This document shows positions 1 to 10,244 of a DNA stretch of 64,000 nt, in pieces. The DNA lies in assembly GCF_000143415.4 (NCBI RefSeq), contig NW_003314290.1, positions 1,222,932 to 1,286,931 of the forward strand, given 5' to 3'. The DNA is from Selaginella moellendorffii. Its lineage: Eukaryota; Streptophyta; Lycopodiopsida; Selaginellales; Selaginellaceae. Made by a program: the position numbers and the translations under genes. The first letter of the stretch is position 1. Every line of letters starts with the position of its first letter. The notes beneath the pieces are model-generated. The model worked only from the letters and a program-made list of their open reading frames with translations, made no database searches and had not been told where the DNA came from.

Positions 1-227
1 TCGGGCAAGCACTATAGCTAGACTTGAAATCACCGAGAAAGAAAGCTTAAGAAACGAAAGCTTACGAGTAATCGACCAAGGTAAACTACACAACTTGATC
101 GTGCATTGTCTTAAGTTCTTCGTGTCTCTCTTTCGAGTTTCTTATCCAATCCTCTCGGTTGTGTAGGCGCTGAGAAGTTCCAGCCGAAGTTCTTCCCAGA
201 TCTATCGCCCGAGATCCAAGGAGAGCC
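1..227 (+). promoter_or_regulatory. 5' flank and leader of the lectin/aerolysin-like gene
   Basis: This stretch precedes the ATG at 228 and has no convincing coding potential. It is probably 5' leader plus proximal promoter cut by the window edge. I see no clear TATA box and cannot place the transcription start. Confidence 0.4.
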
Positions 228-2615
228 ATGGTTACCTCCTCCTCGTCCAAGAAGCTCTTCCCCCGCTTCGTGACCCTGAAAGGCGACAATGGTCAGCTCC
301 TCACAGTGCACGCTCTGGATGGAGTACCGTACCTCACATTTACTTCCCTGGAGCCGTCGCGGCTGGCTACTCATGAGATCATCTGCCACAAGGATCTCCC
401 GGACGTGGTGATGATCCGTTCCTCCAACGGCCGCTACTGGAGCCGCAACGAGAATAGCTGGATCGTGGCGAACCGGGACGAGACCCCGGCATCCTCGGAT
501 ACGAGCTCCAACTTCAAGATCGTCCGGGTGAGTAGCAGCAGTAGCAGCAGCACGGTGGCGCTGCAATCCTTGGCGGACGGGAGCTACTTGCGATGGTTCT
601 CGCAGTCGCAGGTCCAGCACGGCTGCAACGCGGTCGGGAGTTCGTGCGACGTCCACACTCACCTCGAGCTCTGCGATGCGTCCGAGACGGCGCTGGTTCT
701 CCCGCGGCTGCTCTCGCTCAAGTCGGACAATGGGCTGTTCCTCGCCGCGCAGTACCAGCGCGAGATCAACTGGCTGAGCTTCGCGAGCTCCTCCAAGAGC
801 GAGCTCGCGACGGCGCACGAAGTAGTGCTGCTGCCAAACGGGAACGCGATGATCCAGAACGTCAAGAGCGGCAAGTTCTGGCGGGTGAGCTGCGTCAACT
901 GGGCGTGGGCGGACGTGGATCGCTCGCACGCGCTGACGAACACCGCGTGCCACTTCGAGCCCGTGAAGGTGAGCGCCACCGAGGTGGCGCTCAAGTCGGC
1001 CTTCTCGGGGCGGTTCCTCAAGCGCTACACCGAGTACTGGAAGGACGCGCTGTGCGGGCTGGCGTGCGGGATGAACGATCCGGCGACGCGGTTCGTGGTC
1101 GGGGGCGCGGTGGTGTCGCAGAGTTTGGAGGAGATCGCGTACTCGCTCAAGATGGCGGAGATGGTGGAGGTGAAGAGCGTGGAGGTGGCGAGCGGGGTGG
1201 CGACGAACAGCGAGCAGAAGGCGTGCGATGTGGTGGTGCAAGTGAAGTTTTCGTTATCGGTGTCGCGGAGGCACCGGTGGTCGGACTCGTCGACTTTCGT
1301 GAAGGCGTGCCCGAGGACGAGCTTCACGGTGGGGGTGCCCGAAGTGACGTCCGCGGAGGGCAGCATCACGGTTGGCGCCGCACAGTGTTTCAAGACGAGG
1401 ATGTGCGCCGTGGTGGAGGAGGCTGTGCAGTTCCAGTCGACTTACACTGTCAAGAGTGTGGAGCCCGGGGAAGAGGTATGGATCTTGGTTTTTCTTCTTG
1501 TTCTTGCGAGAGTTCTTGAGAAGTTTGCTTTGTTTCATCGCATCTGTAGGCTCTAGTTCCTTAGATTGCTTCTTTGTCTTGGTGGCATCGCTTCTGAGGC
1601 TCAAGTTCTTTCTTTTTATGCTTGATCTTCCTCTTCGTTGCATCGCGTTTGTCTTGTGATCAATGTATGGTTCTTTCTCTTCCTTTCTTCGTCTTTTGGT
1701 TTTTCTTCTTGTTCCTGCGGGATTTCTTGAGAAGTTTCCCTTGTTTCATCGCAGAGTTCCTTAGATTGCTTCTTCTCTTTCTCTTATGCTTTCCTTTTGT
1801 TGTTCTTGGCGAGATTTCATGAGATGTTTCATCGCAGATCTCGTTTTATTGCTTCTTTCTTTTGGTTGCATCGCATTCTGAGGCTCAACTTCTTGTTTTG
1901 GTTGCTTTTGCATCACATCTGCTTGATTTCTTCTTCTTCCTCGTTGCATTGTTTCTCATCAAGCGATTCTGGAAAGATTCGTTTCTGTTCTCTCCTCTTT
2001 GAATCGCACTCTCTGTTCATTGTTTGGAATCTCTTAATTTTCTTTGCTGTTTGGATTGCTTCTCTAGATTCTAGGATTGAATCACTGGATGTTTTTCTTT
2101 TTTCTTCCACTAGTCACGCTCAGATGCTTCTCGTCTTTTCCTCATCGTCTCTCATGTGATTGTTCTTTTAGACTCTTCCACCTTTCGCTTTGCCCTTACA
2201 TCTTTTCCTTTCTACGTGACTCGATTCCAGCTTTTCTGTACTACTCTCTTTTCCATAGTGGGATGCTCTGCTCTCTTCTAAAGATGTCGTCCTTTGAGAT
2301 CTTTCTAATCGATGCGATTGCGATTGCTCTCACAGTCTCGCTAATGCTTTCGATTCATCGCAGGTGACTGTCAAGGTGCAATGCAGCCAAGGCAAATGCC
2401 GCGTCCCCTTCACCTACAGCGCCAAGCAAACCCGGCTGGATGGATTCGTGCTCCCCACGATCCAGTGCGTGGATGGCTTCTTCGAGGGCGTGAGCGTGTT
2501 TGACACCAAGGCCGTGGTGACAAGCGCGCACCGCAAGACGCCCACTTACTTGCCCGTGTGCTGCTCCTTCGCCTCCACCGCCGCTGGCCGACGCCGCATC
2601 CCGGCAGCTCTGTGA
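228..2615 (+). CDS. Amaranthin-type lectin with C-terminal aerolysin-like domain
   Basis: Two exons, 228-1475 and 2364-2615, joined in phase 0 across an 888-nt GT-AG intron, give a 499-residue protein. Two tandem agglutinin (amaranthin) beta-trefoil units are visible at roughly residues 11-150 and 156-290; each opens with a leucine-rich stretch ending in LKxDNG and carries aromatic residues typical of the fold. From about residue 295 the sequence changes to an aerolysin-like beta region with alternating Ser/Thr/Val strands; exon 2 supplies the family-typical VPFTYS stretch. Amaranthins bind N-acetylgalactosamine-type glycans, and lectin-aerolysin fusions are known in plants as probable nucleocytoplasmic stress proteins. 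No signal peptide is seen. Domain assignment is from family knowledge; carbohydrate binding and pore formation are not shown here. Its 3' end converges with the H1 gene. Confidence 0.82.
1487..1753 (+). repeat. 56-bp direct repeat inside the first gene's intron
   Basis: Positions 1487-1542 and 1698-1753 are near-identical pyrimidine-rich blocks, each ending TTTCATCGCA. The same acceptor-like ending recurs at 1827-1836 and, as ATTCATCGCAG, at the true acceptor (2363). Several alternative acceptors are therefore lined up in this 888-nt intron. Confidence 0.75.
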
Positions 2616-2744
2616 TCGGACGGCCGGATTTCGCTGGCCGGATTTAAATGTTTGAATTGTGCTCCATCCTGGCCGTTTAACGGATGTGTACTTTAGAGGA
2701 TCCAAGAAACCTAGAGAATGAATTATCTTCTTCATTCGATCTAT

Positions 2745-2948
2745 ATTGCATTGTTTACATCCTTTGTTTGATTTTCTGGCGAGCAGTGAGCACGATCCAA
2801 GGGGAAATAGATCTAGACTTAGATTAAGCACTGTCTATTCACTCTTCCTTTTGGTTGCTCTGCTTGCTTGCAGAGCTTATGTGATGAATTGTTCTTTTTC
2901 TCTTTGTTCTTCTGGATTCTTCTTCTTTGTTTCCGTGACTCCGTACTG

Positions 2949-2986
<38 letters not shown>

Positions 2987-3125
2987 AGCAGCCAAGGCAG
3001 ACGCCAGACCCTCTTCAATCTAGTCCGCCAAGCCCAATGGGCGATCAAATGCAACCATGCCATCCTCTGTGATTGGACGGCAGGGATCCAAATATTTGAA
3101 ATCTATGCTGCATCTCGGCCGTTGA
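2745..3125 (+). pseudogene. Relic duplication of intron end plus last exon of the lectin/aerolysin-like gene
   Basis: The sequence around 2988 (CAGCCAAGGCAGACGCC) resembles the start of exon 2 near 2389, and CTCTGTGATTGGACGGC at 3065-3081 matches CTCTGTGATCGGACGGC at 2608-2624 with one change. The pyrimidine-rich stretch before it resembles the intron tail. The reading frame is lost, so this is a decayed partial tandem copy. A TC microsatellite lies inside it. Confidence 0.5.
2953..2985 (+). repeat. (TC)n microsatellite
   Basis: Uninterrupted TC dinucleotides, about 16 units. Confidence 0.9.
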
Positions 3126-3380
3126 TTTGAATCCGAGCCCTTGGCGGGAAGTAGGGCCTGAGAGCTTTCTCAATCTATAAAGTACCAACGAAACAAATTC
3201 CAGAGGAGCTCAATTGTAGAAGTGAAAACGAGGAAAGACAATTTGGAAGAGAAGAAAGCATCAATCACAAACAGTCAAGAGCTAGGCTGAGCTGGTGGTA
3301 TATGTTACAAAAAGCACCCAAAAAAAAATTAATCCCCGTCCATGATCTCCATCCGCCCATGATCTCCATCCATCCTCCCT

Positions 3381-4275
3381 CTACTTGCTCGCCTTGGTTC
3401 TGGCCTTCTTCTTTGGCGATCCAGCGCTGGACGCCTTCGTCTTCCTGCTTCCCCCCTTGGCCGAAGAAGCTTTCGCTGGCGATGGCGACTGCGCTTTCGA
3501 TCTCGGCGACTTGCCCCGGGATGGCGATGGCGATGGCGATTTCGCCGCCTTCTTCGTTGCCACTGCCTTCGCTGCCTTGACTGTCCGCGCTGCCTTGGCC
3601 TCTTTACCTCCCTTGGTCACCTTTGGTTTCGCAGTAGTAGTGGCAGCAGTGCCCGTGGTAGCGCTAGCTTTCTTCTTCTTACTCTCGGTCTCGGTAGTGT
3701 CGCTGGCCTTGGCTGGCGCCTTGGGCGCCGCACTGTTGCTGCTCTTGCTGGCCTGCTTGAGCTCCTGGGACAGCTTGTACGAGCCCTTCACCTTGACCAG
3801 ATTCTCCTGCTTTATCTGCTTCTTGAGCTGGACCGACAGTAGCTTCCGAAAGTTCTCCGGGAGATCCTTCTCGTACCTCTCCTCGATGAACTTGGCGATG
3901 GCGGGCTGGCTGGACCCCGTCCTGTCCTTGAGCGTCGAGATGGCTTCCGTGATCATCTGGGAGAAAACAGACCGCCTCGCGTCAGAACATATATCTATCT
4001 ACATTCCCAAAACGAAAACAAGAGAAAAAGCAAAACAGGGGAGAGAGTGAAAGTACCTGGAGGTAAGGCGGATGCGTCATAGGCGCCCTCGAGCCCTTCT
4101 TGGGTGGAGAAGAGGCCGCAGGAGCAGGTTTCGGGGACGAGCTCTTTCTCGTTGTCCTTGTTGTCGTGGACTTTGCCTTCGTTGACGGGACCTTCTCCTT
4201 CTTCGCCTTTTCCTTCGCAGGAGCTTTAGCCGCAGCAGTGGCGGGCGCCTTCTTCTTGCCAGCCTTGGCCGCCAT
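3381..4275 (-). CDS. H1: Linker histone H1
   Basis: Exons 4275-4057 and 3956-3381 (phase 0, about 100-nt intron) encode 264 residues. An N-terminal Lys/Ala/Pro tail of about 65 residues leads into the winged-helix globular domain, from the HPPYLQMITEAI stretch at the exon junction through a KGSYKLS motif near residue 130. The C-terminal tail is Lys/Ala/Ser/Pro-rich with SPSP and SPKKK motifs typical of DNA-binding, phosphorylatable H1 tails. H1 binds linker DNA at the nucleosome dyad and compacts chromatin. The start ATG at 4275 is preceded by a likely 70-nt leader intron (4348-4279, GTGAG...GTGCAG), so the first exon would be non-coding. Length and domain order are normal for plant H1. Confidence 0.95.
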
Positions 4276-4608
4276 CTCCTGCACGCGAAAAAACAACAAC
4301 CGCAACAAGAAGATTATCCAACCCTAAGCAACCCAGGGCAGCACTCACCAAGAAGCGAACTTGGTCGAAGCGATGAGATGACCCTCCTCGTAAAAACAAC
4401 CCCACCGAAAAAGGATATAGCCTCGGAGCTTATTCTGTAAAAGCAACTACTTTCCCCAGGCCACAAAACCACTTCTGATCGAATCCCTCCGCGGATAATC
4501 CAACCACAAGTTAACGGCCTGCCTCCGTCCCCCGCCTATCTATCTATCTGAAGATCTCTAAACCGATCGATCGAATCCCCTCCCTGTACGACGAGCTGCC
4601 CGAACTAT

Positions 4609-6502
4609 CTAGCACGTCCACGAGTTAGACCTGGTAAGGTACGGCTTGGTCTTCTTGTCTTCCTCCAGTGACACCATCCCCAAGTGCGAAGGATCCTCCA
4701 GCATCATTTTGGCAACCAGATACCCCGCAATTGACCATGTCTGGAGCTTCCTGGCCTGCTTGCCGATGTAGCGACCTGTCTTTCCGTCGTAGTACTCGGG
4801 CCACCCATCCTTGCTGAGCCTGGCCTCGGCGATCTCAATGGCCCTGCGAGCTATCTGTGGTCGCCCCGTCTTGATGCAAGCCGCCGTCAGCAGCCACAGG
4901 AGCACTGGACAAAGCCCACAAGAATTAGAACTTTGGAGGTCACAAATGTAGCAGCAGAGGCAAAGTACCTGGCCACGAGCCGCCGTTGTGATAGCTCCAT
5001 CGAGTGTTCTTGGGATCACAGCCGGTCACAATCTTCCATTCGTGTCCTTCCAGTGCCGGATACGTTACCTTAAGTGGCATCTCCCCAATGAGATCGTCCC
5101 AGCGCTCCTCGATGAGGTCCATGATCGCGGTGGCCTGCTCCGGCGTTGTCAGCGACGAGAGGATGGCCACGCAGTTTCCAATCGTGAACCACCGAAAGTC
5201 CATCCTCGCCGGGCTCACATTCCCAATGAAGTAGCCACCTTTCATGGGCATGAAGTCGAACACCCAGTCGGGTATGGAGTCGGGGATCACGTTAAACTTG
5301 TTCACCGCTGTGTGCGAGTACTCCTCTGTTTTGTAGCGATAGATGTTGTTGAGCTGCTGGAAGTCGAGCCAAAAGTACGAGCGGAGATGGTATCGCAGGG
5401 CATGGAGCCTCTTGTCAATCCTCTCGATGAACTCTTTACCGCCAGCTTCCGGCTTGAGCAAGAACTTTGCGCAGCGGAGAGCCATAAAGAACAGCGCCTG
5501 GATCTCAATCGGGTACCCGTAGATTCCCTGCAAGAAGCCACAAGCTCAGAACAAAGACCTCAATCGAAACTCCTTACCATCCGGCGATCGATCATGCAGC
5601 AGCCATCGGCACAGAGTAGAGTCGGGAAGGTGTCGAATCCTTCCGAGAGGCACAAGGTGAGGATCAATCGTATCCCTCGCTGGCAGTCGGGATCGTCGGA
5701 AAGGTTGTGATCGCCGGTGGCCTTGACATAGGCACGGAGGAGAATGATCCACCAGAAGCCCGAGTCGACGGGAGCGACTCTCCCAATCGCGCTCTCGCCA
5801 AAGTCGGCGATCATCGTGTCGGTTCTGCTGGGATCATGCAATACCTTGAAGCTCGCCGGCATTACGCCCTCGCCGAGCGTGAAGCAGTCGATTCGCTTCT
5901 CCCACGCTTGCAGCCGCAATGTCTTCATCAGGAAGTTCTTCGCAATCTCGGGTTCGCCATTCATGATGAAAGCGAGGGCGCTGGGCACGAAATCTCTCAC
6001 GAAAACCTGGAATGCGGCCCGTAATATCAATCGCGCATGCGAAATCTTGCAAGAACAGGCAAGAGAAAGAACCGACCTGGTTATAGTTGAGGCTTTCCTC
6101 CACCGGATCGTTGGCAGCGATTGTCCCGATCGGCTTGTCGCGGAAATACACCAAAGATCGCCGGAGCTGCTCCCATGCATCGATCATCGCGGGATTGGGA
6201 TCCAGCAGCGACCGCGGCGTGTTGGAGGCCGAACGGAAGAAATTCATGGAGAAATTCTCACCGATCTCGTGCCGCGAGGGCGGCAGAGGAGAAATGCCGG
6301 GCGAAACTAGGTCACTGAGCGTGCGCTCGTCCAGCGACCGCTGCGTCTCGATCGGCCGGGGCTTGAGCGCCACAAGCTTGGAGAAATCGATGTCGCTGAT
6401 GAGATCGCACAGGTGCGCATCGCCATTTCTTGACGCGGTATCGGATGGATCGGCCGCCGAAGCATCGAATCCCAGCGGCATTTTCCCCTCTCTTCGCTCC
6501 AA
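4609..6502 (-). CDS. Neutral/alkaline invertase (GH100, cytosolic type)
   Basis: Four exons (6502-6077, 6006-5578, 5527-4969, 4904-4609) give 569 residues, the usual size of a cytosolic GH100 invertase. The enzyme hydrolyses sucrose to glucose and fructose. Recognisable conserved stretches are [19 protein letters not shown] across the first junction, the [13 protein letters not shown] stretch, [27 protein letters not shown] after the second junction, and [15 protein letters not shown] at the last junction, followed by the short C-terminal [19 protein letters not shown] segment. There is no obvious plastid or mitochondrial presequence, so cytosol is inferred. An alternative in-frame ATG lies at 6481; I took the upstream one at 6502 without transcript support. 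The promoter holds heat-shock-like and ACGT elements. Confidence 0.93.
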
Positions 6503-6661
6503 GAAACCAAGACGCAGTCCTACAAGCTACACACCGCTGTGTACATTAATACCTTCCCTAAAATTTTTCTTTTACCAAAGGTAGCCCCCACTCACGCGAA
6601 GAACTTCTCTTTTTCCATAGCTCTCAGGCTTTTTTGGCCAAGAGAGCGATCACCAGGCGTC

Positions 6662-6753
6662 CACGTCGGCCCCTCACGTGCCACGTAGGACCCAATTGCC
6701 AGAGAATATGCCCGCTCCCGAATATTCCGGTACTCGCGATCCAGAGAATATTC
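6662..6753. promoter_or_regulatory. ACGT/G-box cluster and two heat-shock-like palindromes upstream of the invertase
   Basis: Three ACGT cores lie at 6662-6685, one a full CACGTG at 6675-6680. Two GAATATTC palindromes (GAAnnTTC heat-shock-element core) sit at 6720-6727 and 6746-6753, with a related GAATATG just before. All are about 160-250 bp upstream of the invertase ATG on the minus strand. Function is inferred. Confidence 0.5.
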
Positions 6754-7095
6754 CCACCAAGAACCAAAAACAAAATTAAAATGGTTTTCCCTGCAACTCT
6801 CCCAGATTCCCAAAGATTCCTTTGCCACTTTGTTTCATCTCATCAGTGTCTCACAATCGCTGTGTGTTCTATGTTCAAGGAGGGATGAGATGTGAAACAA
6901 AAAGGCCTACTTTTCTCTCCACCGAAGCCCCCACCACCGGAAAAAAAAAAATCTCACCAATGTCGGGAAGGATACACGCACAGTGTGCTGTTGTGCCAGC
7001 CTGGGAGAAAGGCAAACAAGCACCGCTGAGCCCTGTGATAGAGATCACCAAAAATAAAAGCTCGAAAGCTATACCTTCCAGGTAATCGCCGATCT
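6754..7095. other. Intergenic: distal invertase promoter and downstream region of the CID gene
   Basis: No coding exon could be supported here. It probably contains the 3' UTR of the minus-strand CID gene that stops at 7096. An A-run lies near 6945. Confidence 0.5.
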
Positions 7096-8871
7096 TTAGC
7101 GCAAAGATGGTCGAGGTGAGCGAGGCCTGACTGGGGTCTTCGACGGGCTCACCCTGTAAGAGACGTATCGGGAGTTTGTAAGAAAGAACAATCGGTGATC
7201 GAGCGAGTGTCTTTACCGAATTGGTAGCGAGCCAAGAATTGCACCGCTGCAATTCAACGCAGCCATAGCGCTCTCAGCCTGCGAAAGAGGTTGTGACCGT
7301 AAGCAACGAGCTCCCAAGGACCAAATCTATTCGCTCACCAGTGCGAACTCAACAAACGCTATTCGAGTAGAATGATGGTAGTCGCCCAGCAATCTCAAGC
7401 GCGACACCTGGACGAAGAGAACCAAAGAGTCGTAAAATGCGCAAACACGAAAGGAGAGAGACTCGAAAATGCTTCTTACCTCACCACAAAGTGACTCGAA
7501 AAATAGCTTCACATCGGATTGGGAGACCTGGAATAAAATCTTCCGTGTCATAGATCGACGCTGGACACAACCTCGAAAGTCACCTTCTTGTCGATATTCG
7601 TGCAGTATATGGTACGTGCGCACATCTGCCGCTCATCCTCTGACTGGAAGTTAAAAAACAAACACCCGAGCAAAATATGTGAGAAAGAGCTCCGCGTAAA
7701 AGTCAAAAAGTAGCTCACCCGAGGTAGAAAAGTCGGGTTCACTGGAACAATGGCCGTCTTAGAGGGCAAAACTCGAACTGGATAAAATCCGAGCATAGTT
7801 CCTGCGAGATTAAGTGCTTGGCGAGCACCCTCTGATCAATGGTGTGTCATCAACATCAACATGTAAGAAAAATGGACAACAGGAGCAACCGGTCTTACCT
7901 TCATCTGTGAATTCCACAAAGGCAAATCTCAGAACCGAATTGGGATCACCGCAAACACGGCAGTCAATAACCTGGAGTTGCAAAAGAAGAATAACAATTC
8001 AAAATCAGTAGAACCACAAACCGAGAATACTATCATGTACGCAATTATCACCTGGCCACAATTGATAAACAATGCTGCCAATTGCTCCTCGGTAACCTGG
8101 TAGCATCAAACGTAAGATCCACATGCATGAAGAGAAAAAACGAGGATGAAGAGAAGGAAACCAACCTGCTGATCAATATCTGAGACATAGACAGTCCGCC
8201 GGATACACTCTTCTCGCTGCGCTTTGCTTTGCCTATTGTTATATCTCTTCTTCCCTGTGTTGTATCCGTTTTGCTGCACAAGGAATAAACCAAGTTTGCG
8301 ATCAGATCCGGCAAAAAAAGAAAAAGTAGCAAGGACAAAGAACGCCTTGGTCTCAAGCAGAACCTCTAGATCACCTTGCGTTGTTGCTGCAGTGGTTGCT
8401 GCTGCTGCAGCTGCTGCTGTTGATGGTTAATTTGCTTGGATAGGAGCTCCTTGGAAAGCGCGGGGTCTCCACGAGAAGGTGGAACAAACTCCTTGGCCAG
8501 GGGGTTGAGCTTCTTGAGCAAATCTTCCAGCTCCCTCATACTGTCATTACTAGCGTTACTCCGGCCGGAATTCTCATCATCCTCCTCGCCTAGCAAGCCG
8601 TTGGATCGCTGCGACTGGCCGACCTGGACAGACAAGCCGATGAGCGACGGTAGAGAGCGCCCGAGCCAGCGGAAGGAATCGAGAGCGAGAGAAATCGAGC
8701 GAAATCGGGTCGAAATCTTACCTCGTACAGCTGCTCCGGGGATGAATCCATGCCGCCAAAGCTGCTAGTCGTGCCGCCGGGGCCGCCGCCCTGTGGAGAA
8801 GACCCGGTCGCGGCTCCCAGTCCCAGTCCTACCGATCCATCCATCCCTGCATTGTCTGCAACCGCCATCAT
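7096..8871 (-). CDS. PAM2-motif, two-RRM polyadenylate-binding-protein interactor (CID8-13 type)
   Basis: Eleven small exons (8871-8722, 8623-8375, 8273-8166, 8096-8052, 7971-7899, 7831-7719, 7643-7584, 7527-7480, 7407-7339, 7278-7217, 7153-7096) keep frame throughout and give 344 residues. Exon 2 carries the PAM2 motif LNPLAKEFVPPS, which binds the MLLE domain of poly(A)-binding protein, followed by Gln runs. Exon 3 has a basic stretch (KKRYNNRQ) and then RRM1 starts at RRTVYVSDID; RRM2 starts at CARTIYCTNID. This order matches plant CTC-interacting-domain proteins CID8-13, presumed mRNA regulators. The acceptor of exon 6 is CAG at 7834-7832, chosen because it restores the conserved DEEGAR stretch. 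First ATG in frame is 8871, with a second directly after. It diverges from the LIF2-like gene at 10245. Confidence 0.92.
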
Positions 8872-10244
8872 CGCGGGCCGGCGCACCAATCCGAGCTCTC
8901 ACCAGCGAGATCCAGCCATCGCTGGACCAGATCGTCGTCGTCTCCCCCCGGCTCTCTCAAAAACCTAGAAACACACAAAAGCCCTAAGCTCCCTTGGATC
9001 CAGCGAGGAAAGCATGTAAGAGAGAGAGGAGGGAAGAGAGAGAGAGAGAGAGGAACAGAAGAGGGAGAAGACCTAAGGGGTGTGTCCTCTAATCGTAGCT
9101 AAGTACGCCCAAGGGTGGAGCGATCGCTCACGGCTCAAGGGCACACCAACGCAGCCGGCGAGCGTTTTTCTTGGCCGCGGGCGGAGAGATCGCCCGCGCC
9201 ATAGCTATAGCAGCGCTGGGCTGGCCTCTTTTGGACGGCTACGAAACATTGACCTAATTTTCGCTGCATTTTGGTGGATTTCGTTCTCTCTTTCTTTTTT
9301 TATAATTTCTGCCTCTTTTTCTTTTTTTCCGGGCAATCATCACCGTACAATGTATAGCTGGTTAGTCTTTACGCTGGTAATTTAATCCGGAACCTAATTA
9401 ATCCGCAAAGTCCACGCCATGCTCCCCCGTCTTTTAGGTGGGCCAAATAAAATCTCATTGGCCATCTTTCCACGTTTTCACACATGCTTTGTACTAGTTT
9501 GGGCCATGTCTCAATTTTCTGGATTGGGCCACTTATTATGACCACGCTCTAGGGTTCCTTCTCAGCGTCGTCTTCTAGGGTTTGGCTGGGGAGGAGGGGC
9601 TTTTGGCGCAGCAATCTCGCGGCGAATTCGCTCATTCCATCCCCGAATTCGCATTCTCAGGTACCTCGCGGCCTCTCAATTCAGCTCCTCCGTGCCTCTT
9701 TTGCTCGCATTTTCTTTCCTCCTGCATGCTCTGCCTGGCCATTCCTAGGAAGGGTTTTGCTGCGCGCGGGGGGCGTGGTAAGACTAGAAATCTATCGGCG
9801 TAGCTGAAATTCACGCGTAGGTTTGGTTACCAGCATTTTGTTTTCGTTTTTTGCGCATTTTGGTGGAATGGTTTATTTGGTCCATAACTTAACTGTGAAG
9901 GTGCTGATTGGTGGTTTGTGCCCGTGTCTTTGATCTCGATTTCATCGCAAAAAAACGAACTTTAGTTTTTTTCATGAATGCTTGAAGGCCAAAGCCTACT
10001 GTTCACTGTTCACTGTCTAGAACGGCCTTGAAGCTCTTTCTTTCATTCTTCTTTTACATTTTCATTGCTCTCAAATGGCCTTAACAGCAAATTTCTCTCT
10101 CTCCAGCCCTTTCTCTTGTCCAGTTTTTACTCCTCTTGATGCCCTTCGTCTGCGGATGCTCCCTTCTATTCCTTGTCCACAGCTCCACTACAAGCTTTTA
10201 GGTGAGGAGCTGCTTACTGCTACTGCCGAGGAGCGGGAGTGGAC
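8872..10244. promoter_or_regulatory. Divergent promoter between CID gene (-) and LIF2-like gene (+)
   Basis: Near the CID side is a GA-rich tract (about 9018-9066). Towards the plus-strand gene there are three TGGGCC (site II/UP1-like) elements at 9439-9444, 9500-9505 and 9525-9530, then two AGGGTT telo-box-like motifs at 9551 and 9577. This combination is typical of plant translation and RNA-metabolism genes. A leader intron for the plus gene is likely from 9661 (CAG|GTACCT) to about 10201. Confidence 0.55.

Noticed and set aside
111-1241. Long minus-strand open frame of 376 codons opposite the lectin gene
   Set aside because: It mirrors GC-rich coding sequence on the other strand, is His/Arg/Leu-biased and resembles no family.
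593-1519. Second plus-strand frame of 308 codons in the lectin gene
   Set aside because: Shadow frame: Arg/Gly/Ala-rich with no domain, overlapping a clearly conserved frame.
10239-10244. Start of the LIF2-like protein two codons earlier
   Set aside because: The codon at 10239 is GTG; the first ATG is 10245.
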